Positions 36,541 through 48,309 of a stretch of DNA of 64,000 bases are shown one piece after another. The position numbers and the translations under genes were made by a program. How positions within the stretch are numbered: position 1 is the first letter of the stretch; every line of letters starts with the position of its first letter. Below the pieces are notes generated by a model that saw only the letters and a list, made by a program, of their open reading frames with translations, was not told the DNA's origin and did no database searches. Source of the DNA: Furcasterigmium furcatum (Eukaryota; Ascomycota; Sordariomycetes; Glomerellales; Plectosphaerellaceae); assembly GCA_001599815.1 (NCBI GenBank), contig BCIA01000001.1:748934-812933 (forward strand), in the 5' to 3' direction.

Positions 36541-39500
36541 TCAAGCCGGCAAAGGCTGCCTCACTCGGGCATCTTCCGCGTCCTCGGACCCAGGGAGCAC
36601 CCCGAAACCCATGCCCCTTGGCTTCTTCTGCTTGCTGCGTTGATCGCCGTATTTTTGATCGAACTTGCGAATGGACTTCAGACTATCCATATCCTCGCTG
36701 ATGCTGGCCGCAATTTCCTTGGCCGCCTTGTCAAAGTGATGCTTCCGTAGTGTGCGGCGCTCGGGGTAGACGTAGGGTTCGGGGCCATCGTGCTTGGTTG
36801 CGTCCTCAAGCTCCTCCTGCACTGCGGACATGGCGGCCGCGACGCACAGGTTCTTGAGATCAGAGCCCGAGTATAGGACCGTCGAGCGGGAAATACCGTC
36901 AATCGAGACGGAGTCATCGAGCTGCTCGCCCTTGAGGAGGATACGGAGGATGGCGGCGCGGTCGACCTGAAGGGGCAAATCGACGAGGATCTTACGAGGC
37001 AGACGGCGCAGGACAGCGTCGTCCAGGTCAAAGGGCCGGTTCGTCGCCACCATGATGAATGCCTTCGTGTCGCTCATACCATCCCACTCGCGCAGAAATT
37101 GATTAATGGTCTCGCGATGAGCGGGCCGCGATTTCGACTGTCCACGGGCAGCGAAGAGCGCGTCAGCCTCGTCGATGAAGATGACTAGCGGGCTCAGCTT
37201 CTTGGCCAACGAGAAGAGGGCGTGCACATTCTTCTCGCTCTGGCCGACGTACATGTCGTTGATGCTCGCGCCGCTGACCTCCAGCATGTTCGCGCCGCTT
37301 TCCTTTGCGACCGCCTTTGCGAGCAGCGTCTTGCCCGTGCCGGGAGGCCCGTAGAGCAGACACCCTGGAATCCTGTCGTTAGCGAGGATGCCGTAGGTGA
37401 ATGCTTCGGGGCGCATGAGCGATAGGGACGTTAGCAGCTTCAGTGCTGATATTGTCTCCTGAGGGGCGTGTACATCGGCGAATGTCGTTTTGATCTCCTT
37501 GACATCGACAAGGCCTGTCAATAGCTTCTTCTCAAAGTCGTTGTACTTTCCTCCAGAAGTTATGACTTCAGGCTCTGTTTTGTGCTTGCCGGACGCGGTC
37601 GCCACCGGCTCGCGAGCTGTACGATCATGCTCGTCTTCAAGATACAGCTGCGGACCCGTTGTGATGTTCCTCGACTGAAGAATGTCGATGAAACTGCATT
37701 GAACCTGAAGAGGGTCTGCATCATGGGGGAAGTCTAGACCATGGACGAGCCGGGCAACGTGGTGAACGTCGGCACACGGCATGGTCGCATCCATTACGTG
37801 GGGTGCGAGGATCAGGGAGCTGCGCTCTGCCCATTCTCTTTTGAAGTGAACACCACCGTCCAGAGTGTCCAGGAGCCAGGGCGCCATTCCCGAGTGTGTC
37901 ATGAGGTGGGAGAAGACGCTGGCCTCTGAGTCGGAACGTCCGCCGCCCAGTGCCTTCGACATTGCGTGGACATTTTGCAGGTTCTCATACAGATAATCCC
38001 TTTGTCGCCGTTTCGCCTTTTTGCTTTCTCCCTCGGGAATCTTATGCACTTGAATGGGAAAGCTGGTGAGGGACTCTTCGGAGCTGATCGCTGCTAGGGT
38101 CGTAGTATACTGCTCGGAGGGATCGTCGTTTGCGGACGTGCCGACCAACACAATCTTCTTGCCGCTCTGCCACAAGCCATCAACGAGGCTTCGAAGCCTT
38201 CCGAGCAGGAGGGCGCCTTCGAGCGTCATGTTGAGCTCCACAAAGTTGTCGACCTGGATGAGCAAGGCCCTGGCGTTGCCATGGGACTTTTCCAACGCAG
38301 CTTGGACCATCTGCTCAAGGGCAGCGGTGATCTTGAGGTTCTCCCACCTGTCAACCGAGGGCAGCAGATAATCTTTGGCGCCCTCCTTGATCTTGTGCAG
38401 CTCTTCGTCCATGGGGCTCTTGAACGAACTGCCTGAGCCGTGCGGGTGGATGTTGGCCCAAGCAGCCTCGATGTCCCCAGACATGTCCGAATCCCCGGAG
38501 TCTGAAGGCTCGACTCCCTTCTTTAACCTCCCGTTCATCTCGGCCGTCCGGTATGCAAGCATAGAAATAGAGCCCTTGGAGTAGGCGGTATCCTGGCCGA
38601 GGTAGCCACCAACGATGGCCGCTAGGTCCTGAGCATCGATTCGGAGCAGGTCAGTCTGGAGATGGACCGCCATCCGTTCAAGGAGCCTCCGTGACGCGTA
38701 TCTCCCGGTGTAGTTTGGGACGTTGACAACAATGACAGGCCGCCTCAACTCCCTGCGCTCGGCACTGTCCTCGGGTGTGAGCTTGATCTCCGCTCGTATG
38801 GACGTCGACAACTCCGCGAACATCCTAGAGTTAAAGATGCGAGACCCATGGTATTCCAGGTTGTTCGTCAACCACTGATGGTCCTTGGCCCTTTTCGTCT
38901 CGTCTTGCGGGTTCTCCGGGACAGAGATCTGCCGAATGTGGTTGTCGATGTTCCTCCTCAGGAAGCTGTCGTCCCGAGTGATTGTGCTCATCCCCCCCTT
39001 TTCCTTGCTCGGGTCGGCCTTTCGAGTCGGCGCTAGGATGGTAGAGACAACAATGGAGTTGCCATTGCCCTCGAGAAAGGCGTCGGACAAGGTCTCCCCT
39101 CCACCCTGTCCCCTGATCGGATCCCACCCGTCGTTCAGCATTGCGTTGAGCCACTGTGCAGTCTCGCCCAGGACCAGACTCCTCCGTAGAGCATACTCAG
39201 TGTTGCCCTCCCTGACCTCGGCCAGGGCGCGCTGTAGTTCCTTCTCGTTCCAGGCCGCCGTGTCCAAGACGACCATGAGATCTTGCCACAGCCACCCGCG
39301 CCATTGCAGGCCGACGTGTCCCCGGTAGAAGATCGGATCTTCGGCAATGACCTGGAGGCGTTTGGAGGGATCGTGCACGAGGATATTGCTCTCGAGGAAG
39401 CGCTTCGGCAACGGGACCGGCGGGAGGTCGTCGGACACCTTCGACCGTACGGTCCGTGTCCGGCCTGAGGCGAATGCGCTGCTCCTCACCCTCCTTGTTG

Positions 39501-39717
39501 TAGACTCGATCCCGTCCTGCTTTTTCGTTTTGTCATGCTGTTCGGCTTCTGATTTGCTCGGCGGCTTGCCGCCTTCTGGCGAAGGTGAACCATCTGCCGT
39601 CGGGTCTTTCCTCAACCGTAATGTCTGGTGAAAACTGCGACGCGTCGCGGGTGCAAGCCTCGTGGCGAGAGCTGCCGCCGGTGACGACCTAAGGGCCCGG
39701 GGCCCTGTTACATGCAT
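36541..39717 (-). CDS. Mitochondrial AAA+ ATPase with degenerate N-terminal AAA module
   Basis: Single-exon gene of 1,058 aa. The first 45 residues are rich in Arg/Ala/Ser/Thr and contain RRSFHQTLRLRK, a likely mitochondrial presequence. The C-terminal AAA domain is intact: Walker A GPPGTGKT at about residue 789, pore-loop-like MYVGQSEKN, Walker B VIFIDEADA at about 845, and a sensor-1 VATNRPFDLD segment followed by an RRLPRK arginine finger region. It belongs to the Msp1/ATAD1-spastin-katanin (meiotic) class, so an extractase or membrane-protein quality-control role is possible. The middle part (about 325-560) keeps strands that look like a second AAA fold without Walker A. It converges on GUT2 (212 nt between stops) and is tandem with MUS7 (277 nt). 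The exact orthologue is not known to me. Confidence 0.85.
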   Translation of the reverse strand: MHVTGPRALRSSPAAALATRLAPATRRSFHQTLRLRKDPTADGSPSPEGGKPPSKSEAEQHDKTKKQDGIESTTRRVRSSAFASGRTRTVRSKVSDDLPPVPLPKRFLESNILVHDPSKRLQVIAEDPIFYRGHVGLQWRGWLWQDLMVVLDTAAWNEKELQRALAEVREGNTEYALRRSLVLGETAQWLNAMLNDGWDPIRGQGGGETLSDAFLEGNGNSIVVSTILAPTRKADPSKEKGGMSTITRDDSFLRRNIDNHIRQISVPENPQDETKRAKDHQWLTNNLEYHGSRIFNSRMFAELSTSIRAEIKLTPEDSAERRELRRPVIVVNVPNYTGRYASRRLLERMAVHLQTDLLRIDAQDLAAIVGGYLGQDTAYSKGSISMLAYRTAEMNGRLKKGVEPSDSGDSDMSGDIEAAWANIHPHGSGSSFKSPMDEELHKIKEGAKDYLLPSVDRWENLKITAALEQMVQAALEKSHGNARALLIQVDNFVELNMTLEGALLLGRLRSLVDGLWQSGKKIVLVGTSANDDPSEQYTTTLAAISSEESLTSFPIQVHKIPEGESKKAKRRQRDYLYENLQNVHAMSKALGGGRSDSEASVFSHLMTHSGMAPWLLDTLDGGVHFKREWAERSSLILAPHVMDATMPCADVHHVARLVHGLDFPHDADPLQVQCSFIDILQSRNITTGPQLYLEDEHDRTAREPVATASGKHKTEPEVITSGGKYNDFEKKLLTGLVDVKEIKTTFADVHAPQETISALKLLTSLSLMRPEAFTYGILANDRIPGCLLYGPPGTGKTLLAKAVAKESGANMLEVSGASINDMYVGQSEKNVHALFSLAKKLSPLVIFIDEADALFAARGQSKSRPAHRETINQFLREWDGMSDTKAFIMVATNRPFDLDDAVLRRLPRKILVDLPLQVDRAAILRILLKGEQLDDSVSIDGISRSTVLYSGSDLKNLCVAAAMSAVQEELEDATKHDGPEPYVYPERRTLRKHHFDKAAKEIAASISEDMDSLKSIRKFDQKYGDQRSKQKKPRGMGFGVLPGSEDAEDARVRQPLPA

Positions 39718-39994
39718 TCGAAAGACTCGTGAGCGAATGCGACACAGCCACCGGTGCCGTCGTGTCGTCGTTGACTCTTGACTCGACGGGCCGCGAGATC
39801 TCGATGTTGGGAAATTTAGGCGGTCACTAACGGCAAAATTACCTGCAAGGATGACTGTCCGCCCCTAGGTCTTCACCGAGCTTGACCGACACTAGCCCCA
39901 AGGGAATCATCTCCACACCGACCGCCATACCTACCAGGTTGGTACACATCGTAAAGTCATTCAATCATGTACAGAGGTATTTACAAAGTCGACT

Positions 39995-42900
39995 CTATAC
40001 GCTTGGAACTGCTCCAAAGGATGTCCGTTCTCGCCCTCGGCATCTGTCCCACCACGCATTCCACACGCAGAGCTGCTCGTGCAAACTCGCCACCAGTTCA
40101 TCAATGTCCCAAACGGGCATCTTCAACCCCCGCCCCGATTGTGTTGGGCGCTGGCTTGCACCCCAAGCCGGCGCCTGGACCGAGAGACATCCTGCAGAGA
40201 CGACCCAGGTCTTGCTTACGTCTGTCACCAACTCGTCGGCCAGGGAGGCCACCTGTGCGTCCCTGCAGGTCTCGACGGGTGCACCGCAACCTGCAAATAC
40301 GTCCCAAGGCTCTACCGCCCCTGAGCCAGGGGTGTAGTCTATTCGGAAATAATGCTCGGCCGTCCTGCTGATCTTGTTGAAACTGCCCAGTGCGGCCTCG
40401 AGGTTGTCCCACGACTCCTCGGCTTCTAGAGAAAGTGAGTGGGATTCCAGATTCGGCTGGAGCTGGTTGAGCAAGAACACCATCTTCCTGAGCATGTGAA
40501 TTTGATCTTGGCGAAGGTGAGACTCGCTCTTTGACCATGTTGCCGCTACCCAGTCGAGGATCGATTGGATCAAGCTCGCAATTGCGTCCGGTCCATGTCG
40601 CCCAAGCTGACAGGGGGCACTGGGCTTGTTCAGTCGCAAACAGAGAGCTTCGCAGAAGACGTCGAACATGACGAATGTTTCTGGCTTTGACAAAGATGCC
40701 CGGATAATTGCTGGGAGCATCTTGCTCAGCGTGTACGTCATGGCGGCACTCGACTTGAGCCCTTTCTGCAGCATAGAAACTTCCCTTCTGAGTTTTCCGT
40801 GAAGCAGAGCCTGCTTGAAGTTATGGTGCAGGAAGGAGAAAAGCTGAGGGGCGATCCTGGGGTCACCTTCTGCCAGTCTGATCCCGTAGGATTGTATTTG
40901 TGCGACCTGGAGATGAGGATCCTGTTGTGGCGGCGAATACTCCCGAGAGACTCTGTAGAAGTAAGGAGTGATGGTGCATATACCAGCTCCATGAGACTTG
41001 ATCAGAGAGATAATGCAGCGCACAAAGCTGACATAGGCAGGGTGTTCAGTCTCGTCCGCTACGTTGGCGAGAAGGTCCAGTTCAATCTGCTTCATGGTCT
41101 CTCGCAGTGCTTCGGAGAACCCTGCAACCAGCCCCTTCCTCTCGGAAACTCCAACAGCCTGTAGGGACTGCCGCATCCAAGAGAGGGCATCTTACGCAAA
41201 CGGTCAGCAACTTTTGCAACATATAGACATGCGGAGATCTTACGCTCAAAGAGACTTCGATTGACCTCGTAATTCACGGGGGCAGCGCTGACAGCAGCGG
41301 AGGGAGGAAGAAACGAAGCGGGGGTCTGCAGCAAGGCCACGGCCCATTCCCTCTCGAAGCCGAGGAAACGCTGAGGTTTGACTAATGACTGAAGCCACAA
41401 ATGCAGCGGAGACGAGCCCATATCCTGACTCAAGGTCAGTGCGGGAATCACCAAAGGACGAACGTAGCCGCTCACCGTCAAGTCGACAGGGACGCGCCTT
41501 TCAACTTCCCCCAAGAAAAGCGGAAGGTAGCGTCTCTGATGCAAGGTCAAGCTTGTCGGCACATCTTCGAATAGGCATTGGCGGCCGGGTCTGAAGCACT
41601 GGGAAAGACGCTGGCCCCGTCAGTATCAGATCGGCGACGCTCCATAACATCACCTACCATGGTGCCACTGAGGACAAGTAACGCAGCCATCTTGCCCGCA
41701 ACGACTATGACTTGTCGAACAGACTCAGCCATGACTGTGGCAAGCCCCAATGGTGTTTTCACACTCGTCTCGGTCCGCGTCATACGACGAGCCATGCAGA
41801 AGAAGCTGGCGGTCAGATTGTGGTCAAGGAGCTGGGGAGTCCAGTCAGTTGGATCAAAGTCCAAACATAAAACCATCCCGCCACTCACCATGATACTCTC
41901 ATCAAGCTTGCTGGGCCCCGTCTGGGTCCGCTGAGAAGTTTCGAGCTCAATCCTGTCCAACAGAGACCCCATGATGGACACGGAACGTTGCAGGATCGCC
42001 CATGGATATTCAGGGGTCGGTGTCGAGAAATGCTGGAAGACTTGTTGGATTTGAACTGAAGATGTTAGTGTGCACTCTTCAGTATCCCGTCCACAGCTCT
42101 TACAGTAGTTTCCAGCTAATATTGCAAGTTCGACAGTGTGTGCATGCCGCGCCACGTCCTGAGATAAGGTCACGGAGAAGCTGAGAACATCCATGGTGGC
42201 AGCTTTGTTGCTGACAATAATCGAATTCTTGATGTCCTGGCTAATATCAGGATCAGAGCGTCGTGACATGTCCTGGAACTGTTGCTGGATATCGGTGGCG
42301 ATCGAGTTGTACTGGTCAAGGAGCTGCTGGAACGTCTGCGCCTGCCATTTGAACAGAGGACTAAATGACTCGGCCGTCTCTTTGTTCGCAACGAGCCGAG
42401 CAATCTGACTCCATGCCCGAAGGTTGATCATGCATGCTTCCTTGTGGGAGGTGACTGCATTGACCAGCTTTTCCAGTTGGCTGAGCTGTGGTCGGAGATC
42501 AGGCGGAGCAGCCCAGAACAACGTGCAGAGCAGGTCGTGATGGTTTCGAAGAGCGGCCAGGTCATGTTCGTAGACGTCTTGCTCTTTGAGATGCTGCCGA
42601 TTGTGGTTCGGCAGAATACGAAAAACAAGGTTGTGGATGTCGTTCGTAGAGCCCAGGTTTGAGAGGCGCTTTATGGTGATTGCCACAAGCTTGAGGAAGA
42701 TGTGGAAGCATCTGTCTTGTGGTAGAACTTGCAGGGAAGGGTTGAGGTGCAGTTCTTCTAGAAAGGCGGGAGACTGGCCGACCTCTTCGTTGCGCAGATG
42801 TGACAAGTTCATTGAGGCGAAGAAGTCGAAGATGGACCCAATCAAGCCGCGGCACTTGAGCCAACCCCATTGATCAACAAGATAATGGCACCGGCTAATG

Positions 42901-45900
42901 AGCGCTCTGCAGTAATTGTTGAAACTGGGTGGCTGGCGGTTGTTGCTCTTGTAGACCTCGAATACCCGTCTGAGGACGAGCTGTGGCAATGCCCAGCCGT
43001 CGGAGGCCAGCCGTTGTCGTGAGCCGGGCTGAACCACTCCAGACTCGTCAAACTCGCACAAGGGGAGGAGAGCGAACAGAGTCTGCCATAGCTCTTCGAA
43101 CCTCCAAACGTCAGTGCTAGTTTGGTCCCCGGGTTGAATCAGAACAGAGTACAGGACATCCCAGAAGCCCATCCTGGGGATTCTAAGCCGGCCGAGAGTT
43201 CTCATCAAAAGAACCCACGCCTGTACCTCAATATGTTCTGTTCGGATGCCTCGTTCCCGAAAAGAGAGATGCTGAGCATTGCGGTGGACGTCGACGACGG
43301 CCTTGGTGCCGAGCTGAAGGAGGCAGGAGATGCATGCCTTCGACATCTTTTGGAGCAGCAATTCGTTATCGGTGCGCTGAGGCAGCAGAAAGTCATGTTG
43401 CTGGCACAATGTGGTCGTGTGAACCACAGTGACCAGAAGCTGCATCAAGACCTCCACGGTTCGGCGGAGTAGATCTACGTCAGGGGTGCCGACTCTGAGT
43501 CCCAAACGAGCCAGCAGGCCGCCAACAACATCCCGCAAACGCAAAACAAACCCCCGGAGCTGTGCTTCTTGCGGGGTACTGATGGCGTCCTGCACGTACT
43601 GTCTTACGAATTGAACAGCTGCCTTCGTATCGAGGGTTGCGCCTCCTAAGGGGAGCTTGGTGGTGAGCTGGTCCCCAACAGCGTCCATCAAGATGCCCAA
43701 TTCGGACGACACCTCGTCATTCCAAGTTCCCCAACGAAGCGACTGTCCGTTCAGGTTCATGAAGACCCTAGGGCGTGATAGCCATACACTATTCACCTGC
43801 GAGGGATCCATACAGGCATCGAGACATCCATTTCCTGGCAGAGTGTCCCCGTGGAAGAAGACACCCGCGGGGAGTGGAAAGAATTCGAAATGCTGACTGT
43901 AATGTGTGCCAAACGGGCCAAGGCCACAGAGAACATCGTTGGGTGCATCTGGCCCTGGCTCTGTTGTCGGAAGAGGCGAGGGAGGGGTGTTCGTAGGCAG
44001 AGGGTCATGAGCATGGACATACCGAGCGGATGCGGTATCAACGCGGCATGGCTGCGATGTCTTCTTGAGACGACGTCGAGGAGGCTTGGCTGGCGAGGGA
44101 GGCTGCAAGAGCACGACATGCTCAGGACTTCGAGGGGGCGGGAGTACGTCAGGTTCGATGGGGTTGGTGCGCCCACTGACAGCGCTTGGAGATGTTGATG
44201 GCTTGCCTGTACGACGATAGAGCGTGTCAAGCAGTCGCTTATGCTTGTGGAACGCCAATCGCCCTGGTTGAAAAGCAAGATCTTCTTCGAATTGAGCAGG
44301 CCGAGCATCGTCCTTGCGCTGTCGTCTGCGAGTCACTACCAGCTGCGGAACGCGGGGGAGTGTCTGGTCTCGTTCATCCGTGGCGTTCGACAGGGTCTGT
44401 TTGCCATGGCCGCTGGCAGGCAGTGCAAAGCTCGAGGCCTTAGTGTGCAGACCAAGCCCAGTAGTCGAGGATATTCGCTGGGCATTGAGAGACACCCGAG
44501 CCAAAGGCGGCCGTGAAGTGGAGGCTGAATCACGAGTGATAGATCTCTGCCTGATCTTGCCCCTTTTCCAATCCACCAGCACACCGCCAGCATCCAACTG
44601 GTCCTCCCGAGTTGCAAAGTGAATTGTCTTTCTACCAGGGCTTGATCTCCCCCTTTCTTTCCTGCCTCTGGCGGTACGGGCAGCAACTTTTAAGAATTGG
44701 GGCGCCTGAAGCTCGATGACATCGAGGATGCCCAGGTTTGGTGGTCTGGCGATGGCTTTTGGGAGTTTAGACTGTCCAGGCTCACCTCGTTTCCTCTGTT
44801 GCGCTGGCTTTGATTTGTCTGATCGGGTTGGAGCGGGGCGACGTCCTTTGGAGGCTGGAGCTGGATTGCCTCCTCTGGTAATGTGACTGGTGATCCTAGA
44901 CTGCTTGGTCTTCTGCCTGGATGTAAGTGATCGAGGAGCGGCAGGGGACCCCGGTGCCTTCGACTGGGCAGGAACCATGTGATCAATGGCGTTATCTTCC
45001 ATCGCTGAAAGTGATCCATCGGCATATACGCCGTCCCCAACATCGATCAATGTTTGAAGTGAAGGAATCGGCTCTGGTCGTCCGGCACTCTGGCGATCTC
45101 GGTCTGAATCAGAGTCATCAAAGACAGAAGGAGGTAGGGCTGATGATCCGTGGAAACGAGAGCTTATCGTTCTGACTGCGACACCCCGCCTTTGGTCAAA
45201 CTGAGCTTCAGCCTTGCGTGCTGCTTGTGCTTGACTCTGTCGCTCTCGAGTCTGAGCTGTCGCCTGGTCTAGCCTAAAATGAGATGCTGGAAGAACGCCG
45301 CGTGCTTGCCGTCTGTAGAGCGTAACATTGGTATTGCTCTCGACGTCGCTTGGGTCTTCAGGGAGATCCTCATCGGCTTCAAGTTCTGTGAAGGTTGTCT
45401 CTGGCGTGACAGGTCTTCGGGGAATTTCGACTGCAAACGTGCTGTAATCCAAAGGACTGTCGACGCTCTGCGATTCGTCGGACACGTCTATCGGAATGGG
45501 ATCCAGAAGTGGCGGAGGAATGACGAGCTGTGGACGTTTGGCGCTCCCCTCCGCCACCTCACGCCTTCGTCGTTTATGAGCACTGAGATGACCCGGCGAC
45601 ACGTGCCGTTTCCTTCGATGTCTCCCATGCCCTGCCCTTCGAAAGATATCTTCCACGGTCGGAAGCTCTTCGTCGCTTGAATCGATGGGGCTCGTTGGAT
45701 TGGTGCCTCGGGTCTCAGGTGTGCTAGTATTTCTTGGAGACGCTGTTCGCACGTCGGAGGAAGATGGGGGGAACCTAGGCTCCAGGGGCGGCGCATCCAG
45801 TTTTCCTCCTTCGGTGACCTGAGTCTCTTCCCAGCTGTTCCCGGCGCCATCACTGACAGTATTCTGGCTGTCTTCCTGAAATTCCTGCTCCTGCGAATCT

Positions 45901-46658
45901 TCCTCCGGCGCTGATCGTCTCTGCCGATCTTGTTGATGTAATCGAATGGGACGGACACCGTGGGACCTCAGGACGCTGGAGTACTGAGCGCTTTCCAACA
46001 GGTACGGATGCTCTTGAATAGGCTTTCTTGGGCGCAGGGATCGTTCGTAACGCCACGCTGCAGCTTGGGCAGCCGCAAGGGAACCTTCCTGCTCTGCGTC
46101 ATCGATGGTTGCCTGAAGTGAAGGGGTTGGAGAGCGCGCGCGCGTCCGATTTGATGCTGGCGGCTCTAATGGCGCAGTTCTGTTTGCTTCATTCTCAAGT
46201 AGAAGCTCGGGCCGTGGTAGACTGGGTCGGGCATGACTCGTCGAGGTGTGGTCTTCTCCGAAGCCAAGGGGGTCTGGGGAACCGTCTCGTTCCGCAATGG
46301 AGGACAGCTTCGTGATGGCCGGGGCAGTCGACTTCCTTTGAACATCGTATTGACTGTCAAAGAGCTCATCATCGTCATCGGGGGCGGGAGACAGTGGCGA
46401 GGAGTCGGGCAAGTTGAAAGTAGTAGTGCATTTGAGGGGGGTCCGATGTCGAGAGAGGGTTGTTTTGGTGAAATTGATATCGGGAGGGGAGGAAGGAATA
46501 TCCCATATGCTTGAAGCGTTCGCGTCTGCCCCTTTCGAGGGGAGCTTCGTCTTGGTCTCGCTGGGTGAACCTCCGCGAAGGTCGAGTTCCTGGCTGTCGA
46601 AAGCATCGTCTTCATCTTCTGAGTCCTGCACCACCCCAGAAACCTTCCAGTCGGCCAT
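39995..46658 (-). CDS. MUS7: MUS7/MMS22-family genome-stability protein
   Basis: Replication-fork repair protein; Mms22/Mus7 works with the Rtt101-Rtt107/Mms1 (cullin) system and is needed for resistance to alkylation damage. Five exons on the minus strand join in frame: 46658-42104, 42055-41889, 41831-41658, 41598-41244 and 41190-39995, giving 2,148 aa. The N-terminus begins with an acidic DSEDEDDAFDSQELDL segment and IWDIPSSPP, both typical of fungal Mus7. The first 900 residues are disordered and basic with KRRRR and PKKRGR-type nuclear signals. The conserved helical Mus7/MMS22 domain spans about residues 1000-2100 and ends in the SPPQQDPHLQ segment. Two introns (48 and 57 nt) are multiples of three and stay open, so a gene finder could read through them; both have GTRAG donors and NCAG acceptors and interrupt helices. 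Confidence 0.87.
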
Positions 46659-47246
46659 GTTTATGGTCTTTCATCGTCAGATGCACTTGTGTCGGGCATG
46701 TCCGGTGTTAAAAGTTGCTGTTCTTCAAGGGTGTCAAGTCAGAAGGTGGGTGGAGGCACAGGCATCGTTCAAGTGCAATGGCAGGGGTGACGCGCTTGTG
46801 GCGTTGCAGTTGGGAGCTCAGACGCGACAGGGAGATCGCGTGGACACGGGACCACTAAATCACTTTGGACCTTTCTTATGTAATCCATTTCAGAACGGAA
46901 GGGGACGACGGGTCAGTTGGCTTTTTGTTGAGTCTGAAAGAATGAGATCATCTCTCTCGTCTTTACCCCGAAAATTGTTGATTTATTTCTGTGCTACCGA
47001 GTTTGAAATAGCAGTCAAATCTCTAGGTAGCTAGCAGTTCGACTTCGACAAGGACCTGGTATTGACATGGACTATCGGGACGCATCTGTCGCGCCCCGCT
47101 GATTATGTAATATACTTTGTACCCTGCACGTGACGTTGGATGTTAGATCCGCCAGGCGCTTGCTGCTGGTATCCTATCGCATCACAACCAGCCTGGTCGT
47201 TTTTAACTGGCGCATCCATTATTGCGGAGGATCGCAAGCTGCTGCA
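46659..47246. promoter_or_regulatory. Divergent spacer MUS7 / small membrane protein
   Basis: 588-nt divergent region. CACGTGAC lies at 47127-47134, 115 nt before the ATG of the small gene. The stretch at about 46900-47120 is AT-richer than its surroundings. No other gene seen. Confidence 0.45.
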
Positions 47247-47521
47247 ATGAGCCTTCGAAACGTTGTAACGCTGACTATCGCCGTTGGAACTGGCGTCATG
47301 ATCAGTGCGTTTGCCCAAGCACCCACGACGAGCGACTCCAGCCTAACTCGTCTTTCCCAGGCACATACTCCTTGCAGCCCGTCTTTGCTGAACAAGCGAG
47401 GCAGAGAGAGCAAGAGAAGAGAGCGGATAACACTGAAAAGAAACCAACACCCTTCTCCTCCGCAGCGACGCAGCAACGAACACCCACACCGAACGAGGCA
47501 TCAAAGCCAAGTCCAACATGA
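47247..47521 (+). CDS. Small single-pass membrane protein, 72 aa
   Basis: Two exons, 47247-47304 and 47361-47521, join across a 56-nt intron with GTGCGT donor, a CTAAC branch point and TTTCCCAG acceptor. The product has a short N-terminal head (MSLRNVV), one hydrophobic helix (VTLTIAVGTGVMIS), then a Gln/Glu/Arg/Lys-rich helical stretch (about 30-48) and a Ser/Thr/Pro tail. The shape resembles small inner-mitochondrial-membrane assembly or accessory proteins, but I do not recognise the family. Both flanking genes are divergent or co-oriented with it and COX5 lies 0.8 kb downstream. Good splice signals and a coherent product are the support; there is no homology evidence. Confidence 0.6.
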
Positions 47522-48309
47522 CCCAGACGGGCGTAATAACAGCATGATAATATTTCGAGTCGGATTGGCTATAATGGACATTGATTGGGCATGCCTGAGT
47601 GCCGCAGCGCTGGCAGAAGTCGTGCGAGAGGAATGAACACCCGGGCCGAGGCATGCTGGGGCTCTCGATATCTGCCCTCGGCACTACCAATGACTGGCAT
47701 GTACAGCAGCGGGCGCCCAAAGACGCCGTGAGGGCGCTCCATCTACGATGAGCATGTGTTCAGACAAAGCAAGAGATGGCGTAGAGCCGCTCATGTACAA
47801 TCATTGTAATACGTATGTCTACCATACTACACAGGCAAAGATGAGCCATTGGCAAGCATAGAGGACTGCGAAGTATCCTCATGGTGATGCGTGCCACCAT
47901 CTGCTGCGGCAGTGCTTATCAAATATCACATAATTACTGCTTCCTCCACATCTACGCCCCATCCCATCGGTACACAGGAAGCCTCATCCAACCGTTGCAA
48001 CACCTCGGTGGCTCGGTGACAAGCCAATGACGCTCCTCACCGGATGTAAGTCCACGTGATTCAGCCTTCCATACCTTAGTCATCAGTCGGTGCCGAACAA
48101 TTTTCGGGCCAGTGGCAGATGCCGGATTCCCAATGGGCCCCAGCGGGATTCAAGGTTCCATCATACGATCACCCGAAAAACCCTCTCCCTGAACCTCCCC
48201 CCAAGCCAAACCCGCAGGACCTACGTCGGAGCACCCACGAACCCCAAGACACGTCAATTGAGATACCCTTCCTCCTCTATCTCCTCGACAGACGCACATT
48301 CCATCCACG
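47522..48309. promoter_or_regulatory. COX5 upstream region with CCAAT and E-box
   Basis: 788 nt before the COX5 start. CCAAT at 48024-48028 and CACGTG at 48053-48058 lie 29 nt apart, 286 and 257 nt before the ATG. CCAAT (Hap complex) regulates respiratory-chain genes in fungi; a combined role with the E-box is inferred. Confidence 0.5.

Noticed and set aside
47130..47636. 168-codon unspliced frame over the small membrane protein
   Set aside because: It starts from a non-ATG codon and reads through a clear 56-nt intron with CTAAC and TTTCCCAG. The spliced model explains the sequence better.
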